DNA of 64,000 bases from Cephalopachus bancanus (GCA_027257055.1 JAPVLO010000097.1:1-64000), one strand, 5' to 3'; shown: positions 36,268 to 48,800, counted from the stretch's first letter. A program made the numbers and translations. Notes: generated from the letters alone by a model not told the origin.

Positions 36268-36503
36268 CAGGTTGACTATTCCAAATCCAAAAAGCCAAAA
36301 TCCAAAATGCTCCAAAATTGGAAACTTTGAGGGCTGACATGACACTCAAAAGAAATGTTCGTTGGAGCATTTCAGATTTTGAATTTTTCGGATTAGTAAT
36401 ACTGAACCAGTAAGTATATAATGCAAATATTTCAAAATCCAAAAAAAGCCATAAACATCTCTAGTCCCAAGCATTGTAGATAAGGGATACTCAACAAGTA
36501 CTG
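36268..36503. mobile_element. Small TA-flanked DNA transposon (Tigger-type MITE)
   Basis: CAGGTTGACTATTCCAAATC at one end and its inverse (AAGGGATACTCAACAAGTACTG) at the other, with TA on both sides. It is made of repeated AAATCCAAAA-like and ATGCTCCAAAAT motifs. No coding capacity. Subfamily not fixed. Confidence 0.8.
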
Positions 36504-36571
36504 TAGTTAAGTCAATAATCATTCTTGATGAAAAACTTCCTATTAGCCTGAAACAATAACCTATTTTTTAA

Positions 36572-36655
36572 AAGGCTTAAGTACAAAGAGATGTCTGAGA
36601 AAATAAAATTCTTAAGGCTTAAGTACAAAGAGATGTCTGAGAAAATAAAATTCTT
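36572..36655. repeat. Perfect 42-bp tandem duplication
   Basis: Units 36572-36613 and 36614-36655 are identical and start AAGGCTTAAGTACAAAGAG. Confidence 0.98.
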
Positions 36656-37179
36656 CTTATTTTTTTATTGCAAAATGTAAAAAAAAAAAAAAAAGTGGAG
36701 GGAATACCTCTAATTTCAGCTGTGAACTTAAATGTATCTGTTTATGGAAGCCAAATTGTGAAAAAAAATCATGTCAAATTAACATCATCCACGGTTCATT
36801 GACACCAGCTAGATAATTGACCCTAGTCTGGAAAGAAGACAAGAAAAGTCCTTTAGTTATTCTAGAATGCCACAGTCTAATTGGAGATATGTGATGTACG
36901 TGCATAAAGTAAAATGGCACGAGAAATTTTATAATTACCACAAAAAAGAAAAAAAAAATCCAGACAAATGTTGCACAAGTTCATTTGTCAGAGAGAGTCT
37001 TGTGACCTGAGTTATTTGGGGGACAATTATAATAATAACACATTTGGAGAGCTTAATGTACGACTAGTACTTTCTAAGCATCTGATAGGTATTTTCTTGC
37101 TGCCTCTCACAACAGGTGCAAGAACTGAGTGTGTGGGTAGGGGAATGGTGGTGAAGATGAAAGTGAAGCCTCTCCAGGG

Positions 37180-37366
37180 CCTTGCTGTGAACCCTGGTTG
37201 ATCATTAGGACACCCAAGAGATTTCGGAACAGGATCCTGGACCCAACCCCAAAGAGTCTGATTTCATTGCTCTGGTGTGGGACCTTATCCTCCCCACGCC
37301 TGAGTGGTGTTTTTACAAGTCTCCAGAGGATTACACTGAACGTGCAGCCTGAGGTCAGAACCCCTG
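37180..37366. mobile_element. hAT-Charlie MITE (MER20/MER5-like)
   Basis: Central AGTCTGATTTCATTGCTC and GTGTGGGACC with end-like CCCTGGTTGATCATTAGG and AACGTGCAGCCTGAGGTCAG. Degraded ends. It overlaps the frame at 37198-37599, which is therefore not a gene. Confidence 0.65.
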
Positions 37367-37724
37367 TCTTCCTCAAAGCTGCATGTTTCTGTCATCACAC
37401 ACACAAAAGACAGTCGGCTCTGAGACAAGCAGATATGTTCTCATTTTTGGAAGTGATTAGAATAGGGCCACAGCTGAGCTCAGGTGACACTGTTACTGTC
37501 TATGGTTGTTTTTTCAGAGCCTTTCTCTGTACTGCAAGATATCTTAGTGTCCACAAAATAACGGTGCCTAGAAATGGGCTGTGCAGCCGAAGTGGATGAG
37601 TATAGCAATGCAGGGGCACTGACATCATTGGAGGGTCATTTGGGATAGTGGAATGCCATAGCTGACTTTTAGGATACTAAAATTATGTATCGTGTCTGCC
37701 CAGATTTAGGCCACTGGTTTTATT

Positions 37725-37828
37725 TTATTAAAAAATAATTTATTTTTGTAGAGACAAGATCTTGCTACATTGCCCGGGCTGGTCTCAAACTTCTTGTCTC
37801 AGGCGACCCATGGCCATGCCTAACCCGC
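37725..37828 (-). mobile_element. Alu fragment, antisense
   Basis: TTTTTGTAGAGACAAGATCT, GCCCGGGCTGGTCTCAAACT, then loss of the usual end. Confidence 0.8.
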
Positions 37829-39631
37829 TGCTTTTCTTTTATATTCATGGTATCTGTGCCAGAAGCTTTGCCTGTTTTTACCCATACTCTGCTTTTCGGG
37901 AAGCTCTTATCAAGTGACTTCAGACCATTTTATTTGATTGATATCAATGTCTATTCTTCCTCTTCAGTCCTACACTTTCTTATAATACCTCATTAGGCCA
38001 AAAAAAAATTGTTTTTCTCTTGTGACTGGAACTTTTTTTTCCCCACTGAAAGAAATTTTGGTTAGAAACTAAATTAGTTTCCATCGATTTCAAAATTATT
38101 ACCTGTGCTTCAGTGACTTCCTGTGACCACATCCTTCCTGATCCCTTCATAATTTCTCCCACTTAGTAGTTGGTTGCCAATTAGTTATTAATTTCAGAAT
38201 TTTCCTCCTCTTTTCTGACTTCCATTTCACTACAGACAACATTGTCATTTGATTTTACGATTGCTCTTTCATTGTTCTACAGCAATTTGCTGTGACAAGG
38301 CCTCTTTCCCCCAGACAAACCTTTTCTTTACTGAGCATGTTACTTGTATTGTAGTTTTTAGGGACAGAGAAATATTACCAGAATGTCACGTTCTTTTCTC
38401 ACAGTAAACATTTCTTGTTTGTTTAAAAGACAGTAAAACAACTAGGACCTCATCCATTGACAATGTTTGAGGGTGCTAATTACATTGCATTTAATTTCAT
38501 CCCTTAGTTTATGGAATCAAATATAACTAAAAGAATGAAGAATGGAATATTTCAGTTTCTGCTAGCTTTGTGAAATTAAGTTTGTATATATCTAATGTAA
38601 CCTTTGTGATCATTATAATCAGGAGACTGCTGGTGTTAAGGAATATGTATATAGATGTTTAAGTTCAGGTAGGGTAACTACTGTGACAAGAAAGGAGAAC
38701 TACAGCACATCACTGCATCATATCCAGGAAGGGTGGTTCTCTCACATAACAGCTTAGTGTGTGGTTGGGGCATGGGTAGGTGGTTTGTTCCAATAGGTAT
38801 TAATTCAGGAACCCAGACTGCTGGCAGCTCAGCTATCTTCAGCTTTTTCCAAGGTATTCCTGAGAATCAATGTTTAGCCATTGGCCAAGGAAAGAGCACA
38901 GAGGATGGCTTGTGAGCAGCTTTCACGGGAAAGGCCAAGAGAGGAAGTGGGAAGTGTCATTTCTTCTCACACACCATTGGCTAGAACTCAGGGACATGGC
39001 CACACTTAACTACAGGGGCAGTTAAGCATCGTGGTCAACTGTGCACCAGGGAAGAAGGAAACTTACTTGATAGTCAGCCCCTGCCAATAAAGCATTTTAA
39101 GAAATGCTCGTATTGTAAGAGAATGCAGTGGTTTGAGTATTTAACTGACTCAGTTGGTTTCCTTTCTTCATGGAAAGGGTTGTAGGGTCAGTCAAGTAAG
39201 CACATAATTAAAATGGTGCCACATTATTTATAAACTAAATGAGGAAGCATAAGTACAATATTACACTTGACTAGCATTCCTTTTGATATTGATAAAATAA
39301 AACAATGAACTACTGTTAAATTAGATTTGTAGTAAGTACCAACACAGAAGTCATACAACTTACTAATTTATCCATTATTGTTAGATTTAGCTATAACATA
39401 AGGAATAGTTTACGTCCATGACAGATAAAGACAATGCCATATTCAGTCAGTCTTGATTCTTCTTACAAATGTATTAACAAATCAAATTACTTCAATGGGA
39501 CTTATTAGTCAGTCAGCAAATATGTGAGTGTCCACCCCGGACAGAACTCTCTTACATTGCTGAGAAGAAACCAAACTAATCAGGAATAAAAACAAGAAAT
39601 TAAAAGGAAATCTGTAATATAAGATTATATT
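37829..39631. other. Intron, nothing recognised
   Basis: About 1.8 kb without a recognisable repeat family or exon. Confidence 0.5.
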
Positions 39632-39693
39632 GTGCTTGCTTTGGCAGCACATATACTAAAATTGGAACAATACAGACTAGGTTAGCAAAAAAA
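39632..39693 (+). pseudogene. 3'-truncated U6 snRNA pseudogene
   Basis: GTGCTTGCTTTGGCAGCACA, then TATACTAAAATTGGAACAATACAG, matches the first 55 or so bases of U6 and then stops at TTAGC followed by A7. Three changes are CpG-to-TpG/CpA decay. No U6 promoter (TATA or PSE) precedes it, so it is a dead retroposed copy. Confidence 0.93.
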
Positions 39694-40859
39694 TTCTAAA
39701 ATAAAAGTTGATTATGTGTTTGCTATGCAAAGCACATACTTTCTGTAGAGATGCAGCTTGAAATTGTCGACTGAGCCTGTTCCTCTGGTGTGAAACAACA
39801 ACACTAAGAACAAAGAAGCACAAATGTGAAAGTAAAAAACACTTTAATTTACTATCACCAAAATCATGATACAACTTATAGAATTATCTAAAGTATAATG
39901 GCTTTTTCTTTTCTTTGTTCTGTTAACCAGGTCTGTTCTGTGACATAAGAATGGCAAGAAACAAACAAAAACCCAACATGTATGTGTCTGTTTTGCTCTC
40001 TGGATTTATTCCAATCTTAGGACAAAACTCATCAGTAGCGAGCTAACAAGTTTAATATCAGCACATTATATTTAGTCATCTAGGTATACTTATACTTTGT
40101 TTTCATGTTTAAAAATAAAAAAGCATTTAGTAGAGATTTGGATTCTGCTGTGACAGATGTTATATAACTATTTGAATTGATTCAGAGTAATCCTAAGTAA
40201 TTCACAAGTAAAAACACTACAATTATGCTACAATCCAGATACATTCAACTATAATGAATTTAATGACAAGTTGGATAAAGCTAAAATAGTTACAAGCAGC
40301 ATAAAAAAGTAAGATTCAGTGTCCATAGGGAAAAATATTCTAAATAAAGATAAACATTCTATTAAAATATTAGAAAAGTAAAACAAAACCATAAGTCAAT
40401 GTGAGTCTGGGCTGTTTGATGACATTGCTGTGGGTACTGGTAAGATAGGATGGTTAGAGGGGATCTCGTCCAACAGCATGTATCGTCTTGAATATCTTTG
40501 TTCCTTAGCTCCAACAACCATATTTCTCCATCTTGATGAATTTACAGACCAGTTTAAAAGGGAAAAAGAAAATGCTTGAAGTCTTCAGTGTTAAATTATC
40601 TTTATTAAAATGTCCTTTAAATATTGAGTACACATCAAAAAGTTGATCTCATTTCCTTGTACTCATAACTCTAAAACAAATTGATAAATCAGCATAGTAT
40701 GTAAGCAAAACTTTGAAATCAATGCAATTTAAATGAATAAGATTAGGATCAAAATCAGGGAGACATTCACGCAGCTGGCATTTGAACTGGTCTTTCAAGA
40801 ACAAATAGGTTGAGGAACTGGGTAAATAGAGGAAATAAAGGCTCAGGCAAGGAAGCAAA
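39694..40859. other. AT-rich intron, nothing recognised
   Basis: No coding or repeat family was recognised. Confidence 0.5.
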
Positions 40860-41720
40860 AGTGGCTAGAAGGCCCAGGTAAGTGAGAGTGTGGCTTATAT
40901 TTGAACAGGGAACAGTTCCTTTGGGCTTTGGTTAGGTTGTGGGGGGTGGGATGACATAAGGTGACAGACTCTTTGGAACTAGATCATTGCGACCTGGAGA
41001 CCAAGGGCCTCACTGTGTATGAATGTGAGCTATTGAAGGCAGGTGACCAGAAGAATAAGCCGCCCAACACTGTGTTTTAATTTTTTAAATGTTATCTGCA
41101 GCAATATTGAAATAAATTCAGAAAATCAAAAACAATATAAAAACTCCAGCCAAGAGGGCAGATACTTTGTTCACTTTTCTGTCATCAAGTCCTAGACAAA
41201 GTTAGACCTCAATAAGTGTGTTGAATGAATGTATGATGCCTAATGATAGGGGCAGGGGCATCAAGTTAGAAACGTGTAGGAAATGAAAGTCTAGAATAGG
41301 CATTCAAAACGGAAGTCAGCAAACTGGGAACCTGGATTTGGGAGTTGTCTATAATGAAATGAATCCTCGGGTAATGTGTAAGATAGTAAAGGAGAGCGTG
41401 AAAGGTGAGCAGGTAAAGGTGGAGCCTTGATTAACTCCTACAGTTATGCTAATGTAAAGGGGAAAACACTGTGAGATGGTAATAAGGAAAGACCAGAAAA
41501 GTGACTTGGGAGATCTGTTGGCCCAGAAGCTAAGAGTAGAAAAAAGAGTAATCCATTTGTGCATGCCCAACTTATAAATATTTATTTTGGATTTGAAAAT
41601 GGGATCTTTTTTTAAAAGGCAAACTGCCTTTGAAGGTTTCATGGATTCTGGTTTTCCTAGTGTTGAAATGGTTTTAACGGGTGTGTAAGTCATGATGTTG
41701 AGAGGATCAAGGTCACACGA
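40860..41720. mobile_element. Possible ancient interspersed repeat, degraded
   Basis: Scattered resemblance to an old mammal-wide repeat (AGATCATTGCGACCTGGAGA, GAGCTATTGAAGGCAGGTGA, TTGGGAGTTGTCTATAATG, TTGAGAGGATCAAGGTCAC). Family unknown. A minus-strand frame at 41349-41693 falls inside it and looks like chance. Confidence 0.35.
41150..41236 (+). mobile_element. L2-like 3' end
   Basis: GGCAGATACTTTGTTCACTT, then CCTCAATAAGTGTGTTGAAT and GAATG, the L2 tail pattern. Confidence 0.6.
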
Positions 41721-42384
41721 GGCAAGGAAAGTACATCCCTGAGGATACTAAATGTGGGGACATTTCAGGTTGGTGTTCACGTATTTTGGAATTTAATACA
41801 CAGTTTTTTAGACTTCTTGCTGTTACATCATTGAGCTAAATATATAAATTTTAGTATGTTATACATAGTAGTTCAGCAACAGGATAATTATATCACAAAA
41901 AATTGTTTACTTTATGAATTCTTTAATGTAGTATTTCTGTTAGTGGCCTATTCTAGACTATGTTAAGTGATTATATTATTTCTAGACAATTTTTGTAAAA
42001 CTTATTTTGCCTTAAGCGGGTACACAGTTCACTTGATTAAAAACAGTGTTTTTAAAGACATAAGCTCAAAAATTTGCTTTGGTTCCTTACTACTTTATGA
42101 CTTTGAAAATCATTCTGAATCCTCTGGCTGGGGTGTTTACTCTGCCAGCGAGCAGTAGGATTTAACATGAAATTTTCATTTTGATTAACTTGACTGCAGT
42201 TGTTTCTTGGCTGCCTCTTTGGAGCCCACTGTGGAATAAAATTAAAACGGTTTTTATGATACAACAATTTAGTTGCGGAAAACGACGTTTTTCTTCTCTC
42301 CCTGAATGGCAGTGTGTTCTACCTCTGGGTTTTCTGCATTCGCCCCGTGGCTCTGGTGCTTTTCTTTCCCAATCCATCTTTTAT
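41721..42384. other. Intron, nothing recognised
   Basis: No coding or repeat family was recognised. Confidence 0.5.
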
Positions 42385-42755
42385 AGTACCGCCAGATTAA
42401 TTTTCCTAAAGCAGAACTTTGGCTGTGTTCTTATCCAGATCCCTTGGGTGGGTCCTCATCGCCTCTTTCCGATCCAAGCCCAGCTCATTCTTCAAAGAAG
42501 GAACGACTCCATGCTGTGTCTTCCCCTGCACGTGTCACTTGACCCTCTGCTGAAGTCTCCACTCTGGATTTCTTACTCCTCTTAGCACAGCACTCATCAT
42601 GTACTCCCATATGTAAAAGGACGCGTGAATCCATCTCATCCCCAAGAATGACTTATTGAATGCAGGGATTAAGTCGTCTTTATATTTTTACCCACTCCCC
42701 TATCTCTCTGTGCATAAAAGATAATAATCTGTTGGATAAATGAATGAGGAATCTT
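42385..42755 (+). mobile_element. L2 LINE 3' part, sense
   Basis: TTAATTTTCCTAAAGCAGAAC, GGCTGTGTTCTTATCCAGAT, AGCCCAGCTCATTCTTCAAA and a tail with TTGGATAAATGAATGAGGAA. This explains the open frame at 42181-42585. Confidence 0.8.
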
Positions 42756-42813
42756 GAAAAATAACAAATATGCAGACTGTTCCCTATCTCATATACTCCC
42801 GATTCCCCTACAC

Positions 42814-43112
42814 TTTTTTTGTTGTTGAGTCGGGGTCTCAGTCTGTCACCTAGGTTGGAGTGGAGTGCAATGGCTCAATCATGGCTCACTGCAGCCTCAA
42901 CACCTGGGCTCAGGTGATCCTTCTGCCTCAGCCTCCTGAGTAGCTGGGAATACAGACATGTGCCACCACACCTGGCTAATTCTTTTATTTTTTTGTAGAG
43001 ATGAGGTCTCACTGTGTTGCCCAGACTGGCTCAAACTCCTGAGCTCAAGTGACTCTCTTGCCTCAGCTTCCCAAAGTCCTGGGATTATAGGCGTGAGCCA
43101 TTGTACCCAGCC
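42814..43112 (-). mobile_element. Alu, antisense, older
   Basis: T tail with GTTGTTGAG, GTCTCAGTCTGTCACCTAGG, ending GAGCCATTGTACCCAGCC. Confidence 0.94.
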
Positions 43113-43129
43113 TCAGATACTTTCCTTTT

Positions 43130-43296
43130 TCTTGTAGCTCCTCTCACCTTCTAATGAATTCACAACTTAATTACATTTTTGTTGTTGGCATGGACTGTTC
43201 CTCCCTGTAAGCACCCTGGGGCAAGGAGCTTTTATGTCCACTGATGTATGCCTCACCCTCAGAATAGTGCTTGTCATATTGGTTGAGTGAATGAGT
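43130..43296 (+). mobile_element. L2 LINE 3' end, sense
   Basis: CTCCTCTCACCTTCTAATGA, CCTGGGGCAAGGAGC, AGAATAGTGCTTGTCATATT, GGTTGAGTGAATGAGTGAA. Confidence 0.75.
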
Positions 43297-43404
43297 GAAA
43301 CCGGAAGCCAAAAGTCAGTTTCTCCCTGTTTTTTGGATTATTGTGAGTGGTTTTCAAGGTAGGGGACATAGTGGTATTAGAAGAGCAGGGGAGTTGTAGG
43401 GAGA

Positions 43405-43555
43405 CCCCAGAGTCAGTTGCTACTACCTCTAGCTGTGCCACTTTGGGCAAGTTTCTTGATTCTTCTGAAGGTTATTTTAGGTTATTTCATGTTATCCTGC
43501 TAAGGCTAATATGACCTAAATGACAATGCTTATATAAGGATTACATGTTAGGGAT
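43405..43555 (+). mobile_element. MIR SINE, sense
   Basis: CAGAGTCAGTTGCTACTACC, GCTGTGCCACTTTGGGCAAG, TTTCTTGATTCTTCTGAAGG. Confidence 0.75.
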
Positions 43556-43570
43556 AAAAAAATACCGTGA

Positions 43571-44111
43571 TTTTTTTTTCTTTATTTCAATAACTTTAGG
43601 GGGTACAAACAGTTTTTGGTTACAGGGTTGCATTGTATAGTGTGGAAGAAGTCTGGCCTTTTAAGTGTACCCACCACTCCCACTTGTGCACATTGTATCC
43701 CACAGGTGACTTTTGTCCCCCCACCTCTTCCCCCTCCCCCTTCTTTGGTGTCCTTTATACCATTCTCTATGCCTTTGCAGATCCTTAGTTTAACTTCCTC
43801 TTATAAGTGAGGACATATGGTGTTTGGTTTTCTCTTCCTGAGTTAGTTCACTTAAGATGATGTTCTCCAATTCCACCCAAGTTCCTGCAAAAGACATTAT
43901 TTCATTCTTTCTGATAGTTGAATAGTATTCCATAGTGTGTATATAACACATTTTCATTATCTGCTGACTGATTGGCATATGGGTTCATTCCACATCTTTG
44001 CAGTTGTGAATTGTGCTGCAATGAACATGGTGGTACAGGTTTCTTTTTTTATGTAACAACCTCTTTTCCTTTGAGTAGATACCTAGTAGTAAGATTGCCG
44101 GATCAAATGGT
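43571..44111 (-). mobile_element. L1 3' end, antisense
   Basis: T9, TTTAGGGGGTACAAACAG, GAGGACATATGGTGTTTGGT, GAATAGTATTCCATAGTGTG, GTTCATTCCACATCTTTGCA. ATACCGTGA (43562-43570) and ATACCATAA (44112-44120) look like its target duplication. 5'-truncated. Confidence 0.93.
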
Positions 44112-44120
44112 ATACCATAA

Positions 44121-44340
44121 AACTAATAGCTCACGCTTTCTGATCACTCCTAACGTGCCAGACCTGGTGCGACTCACTTCCATTCGCTGTCACCGTGTGT
44201 CTCCCCACCACTCTGAAGCAGGGCCTGTTGTCACAGGTGAAAGGGCAGCTCTTACCTAAGACTACACAGCAGTGGGTGGCAGAACACTGGCTGAGACCAA
44301 GTCTGCTGTATTCTAAACCCAGAGCTTGTAACTCAGCCTG
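44121..44340 (-). mobile_element. MIR SINE, antisense
   Basis: AACGTGCCAGACCTGGTGCG, GGGCCTGTTGTCACAG, CTAAGACTACACAGCAGTGG, TAAACCCAGAGCTTG. Confidence 0.7.
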
Positions 44341-45270
44341 CTGTGTGCATGTCCTCCTCATCCTCCCCCTCCTGGAGGAGAGCTCAGCAGGGGATGGCAG
44401 GATTTTTCCTTTGGAGCAGAGGTTCTAGGTCTTTTCTTCCAGCCCTACCATGGTTGAGGGATGCAGAGGGCTCAGGAGTACCAATGGTCCTCAGGTGTTG
44501 TCTTTATGAAAAAGTCAAGTCCTCGTAATGGTGATGGCAGGGGAGTCTGGTTTGACACCCCCTCCCCCATGCCTTGGGCCCTCCCCTCCTGCTAATATAC
44601 CTCTACTTTCAGGTCTGTTTGCCCCTCACAATACTCTTAACAGCTGTTAACTCTTTTTTATTTTGTACCACAAAGATGAAGTATTCCTGCATTGAGACTG
44701 TGTTAAAAGGTTGTTGCACTGTTGGTTTGGAAACAAATTAAATGGATTATGATTGGGATAACCAAGTTGATCATGACGGCTTCCTATTTATTGAAAAAGT
44801 ACTGAAGCTTGTAAGAATTTTTGAGAGATCTCCACATGCCATTTCAAGACACATAGTTAAATTACTAGTAACTGAATTATTGCAATATACTAAACATCAA
44901 AAATAAGGAAGGCTGTTTTCTGTATAAAATAGTTAGCCTTTTCAGATGTTTTCATTGAGCATTTAAAGTTACTAAACCAGGATTAACGCAATGCATTATT
45001 TCAGCATCTAAAAGCCATCTTTTAAGTTTCAGGGAAGGGGTTTTTCTTTTGAAATAGTTTGTCATCAGTTCAAATGCTGAAAAGATACTTCAGAAAATAT
45101 TAAAATGATAAACAATTTCATTTGTATGCTAGACATCTTCATTATTTTTAATTGATTGTGAGGTTTGGTAGGAGGCCAGAGAGAACTGGCAAACATAAAA
45201 TTTAAAAGGAAATGTAGGCATTTAATTTCAAGTACTCTTTCAACAGAAGGATAGGCTTATTGTTTATTTT
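44341..45270. other. Intron, nothing recognised
   Basis: No coding or repeat family was recognised. Confidence 0.5.
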
Positions 45271-45828
45271 TGGTAGCTTTATTGGAGTGATTAAAACAAT
45301 AAGCTGACTGGGCACAATGGCTCAAACGTATAATCCTAGCACTTTGTGAGATGGAGGTGAGGGGATGCCTGAGCCCACAGGTTTGAGAACAGCCCGCATG
45401 ACATGGCAAGACCTCATCGCTACAATAAATAAAAAATTAACTGGGTGTGGTAGCGCACGCCTGTAGTTCTGGCTACTTGGAAGGCTGAGGCAGAAGGATC
45501 GCCAGAGCCCAACAGGTCGACACTGGGGTGGCCATGAGCATGCCACTGCACTCCAGCCTGCTCTAGTCTGGGCGACAGAGTGAGACTCCAACTCAAAAAA
45601 AAAAAAAAAGAAAAAGCATAAGCTTTGGAATCTGACCTACGTTTGAATCCTCACTTTTCTGCTTACTAAATCTATGCTTAGACATGTTAATCAGCATTTT
45701 GGACCTTGGTTTTTCTCACCTGTAAAGAAGGTACAATGCATATTTCCTCCTAAAGTTATCTTGTTATGTGAAATAATATATGCAAAACATCTCAAATGTG
45801 CCTGATGTATTGTAAACACTTAGTTTAT
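45271..45828 (+). mobile_element. MIR SINE, sense, split by an Alu
   Basis: 45271-45305 (TATTGGAGTGATTAAAACAA) continues at 45618-45828 (AAGCTTTGGAATCTGACCTA, CTCACCTGTAAAGAAGGTAC, ATTGTAAACACTTAG). Confidence 0.85.
45306..45617 (+). mobile_element. Alu, sense, inside a MIR
   Basis: GACTGGGCACAATGGCTC to GAGACTCCAACTC plus A tail. ATAAGCT at 45299-45305 and 45618-45624 is the target duplication. Near the 3' end CTCCAGCCTG is followed by a second, diverged CTCTAGTCTGG. Confidence 0.95.
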
Positions 45829-45918
45829 TTTATTATCACTGAAATATAACCATTTAGGTACAATCAGATATCTGAATATCTCATTGCAAATAAGTCTAAT
45901 GAGTTGGAAACATTTCTT

Positions 45919-46241
45919 TTTTGTTGTTTTTGGGTTTTTTGTTGTTGTTTTGTTTTGTTTTGTTTTTTTGAGTTGGAGTCTCACTCTGTCGCCCAGACTG
46001 GAGTGCAGTGGCCGCTCCCGGCCACTGCAGCCTCCACCCGCTGGGCTCCGGCGATCCTTCTGCCTCAGCCTTCCAAGTAGCCAGAACTACAGGCGTGCGC
46101 TACCATACCCGGCTGATTTTTTGATTTATTGTAGAGATGAGGTCTCGCTGCCCAGGCGGGTCTCGAACCCGCGGGCTCAGGCAGTCCGCTCACCTCAGCC
46201 TCCAAAGGCGCGGGATTACAGGCTGAGCCACCAAGCCCGCC
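45919..46241 (-). mobile_element. Young Alu, antisense, with perfect target-site duplication
   Basis: Flanked by identical TGGAAACATTTCTT at 45905-45918 and 46242-46255. It has a long T/G-rich tail, dense CpGs, the shortened A box (GGCTGAGCC reading antisense) and the full T-arm hairpin at 46156-46172. It is among the youngest insertions in the window. Confidence 0.98.
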
Positions 46242-46379
46242 TGGAAACATTTCTTATGGAATCCTGTGCACAGTTGTCAGCTTGTATGGAATGCTTTCTT
46301 TTTTAATGAATTGAGCTTTATATCATCTTGGGATGAACTATCAACTTCTGCATTAGTATAATTTTTTAAAAATTTTTAT

Positions 46380-46887
46380 TCTTTTGAGTTGCGGTAGGTC
46401 TCACTCTGTTTTCCAGGCTAGAGTATAGTGGCATGATCACGGCACACCACAGCCTCAGCCTCCTGGGCTCAGGTGATCCTCCTGCCTCAGCCTCCCAATT
46501 AGTTGGGACTATAGGTGTGCTCTACCATGCCCATACAATTTTTTTGATTTTTTTTTTTTTGAGTTGGAGTCTCACTCTGTTGCCCAGACTGGAGTGTAGT
46601 GGCCGCTCCCAGCCACCGCAGCCTCCACCTGCTGGGCTCTGGTGATCCTTCCGCCTCAGCCTTCCAAGTAGCTGGAACTACAGGCGTGCGCTACCACGCC
46701 TGGCTCATTTTGATTTATTGTAGAGATGAGGTCTCGCCAAGTTGCCCAGACGGGTCTCCAAGCCGCAGGCTCAGGCAATCCACTCACCTCAGCCTCCCAA
46801 AGCATGGGATTACAGACTGAGCCACCAAGCCCGGCTAATTTTTTTGATTTTTCTGTAGAGACAAGGTCTCACTATGTTGCCAAGCCT
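46380..46887 (-). mobile_element. Older Alu, antisense, split by a younger Alu
   Basis: 46380-46552 (GAGTTGCGGTAGGTCTCAC to GCCCATACAATTTTTTTG) resumes at 46837-46887 (TAATTTTTTTGATTTTTC, GTAGAGACAAGGTCTCAC), ending early at GCCAAGCCTG. Confidence 0.9.
46553..46836 (-). mobile_element. Younger Alu, antisense, nested in the older Alu
   Basis: T run, GAGTTGGAGTCTCACTCTGT to GACTGAGCCACCAAGCCCGGC. The duplication AATTTTTTTGATTTTT is at 46537-46552 and 46837-46852. It inserted in the T-rich middle of the older Alu. Confidence 0.96.
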
Positions 46888-46944
46888 GTGCATTAGTAAA
46901 GTTTTAACTCATGAAATTGTATCGCAGAGTATGGAGTAAGCAGA

Positions 46945-47694
<750 letters not shown>

Positions 47695-47780
47695 TTGGTT
47701 CAATAGTGCCATTTAACTAATTTTTATTATGCTCGTGCTGTGTGCCAGCACTGTTCTAGGAGCTCGGGACACACCTAGAG
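47695..47780 (-). mobile_element. MIR/L2-like fragment
   Basis: TTTTTATTATGCTCGTGCTG, TGTGCCAGCACTGTTCTAGG, AGCTCGGGAC. Confidence 0.55.
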
Positions 47781-48014
47781 GCTTGAATAAACTTTTAATT
47801 ACCATAGCTTATAAATGCAGTTTTTAAAAAACCAACTTATGTTGCCCGATGCTTTCCTTCTGGTGCTTATAGTACGTTATATAAAGGATCTTAACTGTTT
47901 TCTGTTATTGTTCAATTTTTAAAGTCTGTAGCAGAACATTTTAATCAACTAGCCATAGATTGTATAGCCCTGGACTGCCATTGTGTTTTTAAGTGACCCC
48001 TCTTCAATGCCCAG

Positions 48015-48112
48015 GGAATTGTCTCTTTAGAAAAGGGGACTTGCTGTATTCTTACTGTCTAGACAGTAGCAAATGGTATTTGTTTGATAAATATTTGACG
48101 AATGAATGAATA
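48015..48112 (+). mobile_element. L2-like 3' end
   Basis: GGGAATTGTCTCTTTAG, then GATAAATATTTGACGAATGA and ATGAA. Confidence 0.55.
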
Positions 48113-48484
48113 GTTTGGTACCCTTTTTGATTCCTAGGGGTCTTTCATTGCCAATATGACCCAGGGATCATTCAACTTCTCAAAAATTCTTCTTATTCAA
48201 AAAAATTAGAAGAAAGAATTTCCCTAGCCTAAAACTTTTTCTTCTGGGCAAATTTTCCTAGCCCTTGATGAAAAATAAGGGCAAGGTATAGCTGCAGAGA
48301 TTGGGAGCCAGGCAAATGGGGCAGTTTTATAGAGGCAGAATGAAACAAACCCTCTACCCTCTTCATCTTCTCATTTGAATGGGTCACACAACAGATAAGA
48401 TCCGAGCTACTTTTAGCAGGCTGTCTTTGTGGAAAACTGAAAAGAAAGGGAAATTGCTACATTGCTTCATTTCTGTTGGTAAAT

Positions 48485-48800
48485 TTAAGTTTGAGACTTT
48501 CTCCCAACACCATTGTGAACAGCTCTGTCAAATCATTCTCTTCCCCCCCTCAAAATGCTGTCACTTGCTCATTTCCTCACATCCCTTTAGAGACTCCCTA
48601 CTACCACTGGGCTCTTTGACTTGTTGCCGAAGGCCTTCTAGAGGCTGGTTCTCATCTACTTCTCTAAATTTATCTCTTCTACTCTGAAGAGTGAGTCTCC
48701 CACTCTTGCTAGATTAGTTATCTCGCTTTCCTGAACATACTAGACACTTTTCCATGTACACCATCTCCAACTGGCCAAAGTGCCTTCCTCAACCATGGTG
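48485..48800 (+). mobile_element. L2 LINE fragment, sense
   Basis: CAAATCATTCTCTTCCCCCC, CATCCCTTTAGAGACTCCC, TTTCCTGAACATACTAGACA, AGTGCCTTCCTCAACCATGG. Confidence 0.6.

Noticed and set aside
37198..37599. 133-codon open frame (+)
   Set aside because: Its first half is a hAT MITE, and the rest has no family signal.
39632..39693. Functional U6 snRNA gene
   Set aside because: Half the RNA is missing and no upstream TATA or PSE is seen.
41349..41693. 114-codon minus-strand frame
   Set aside because: It lies in a degraded repeat-like region and shows no motif. Chance openness is more likely.
45884..46306. 140-codon open frame (+)
   Set aside because: It is translated antisense Alu ([13 protein letters not shown] peptide). 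Several similar frames elsewhere have the same origin.
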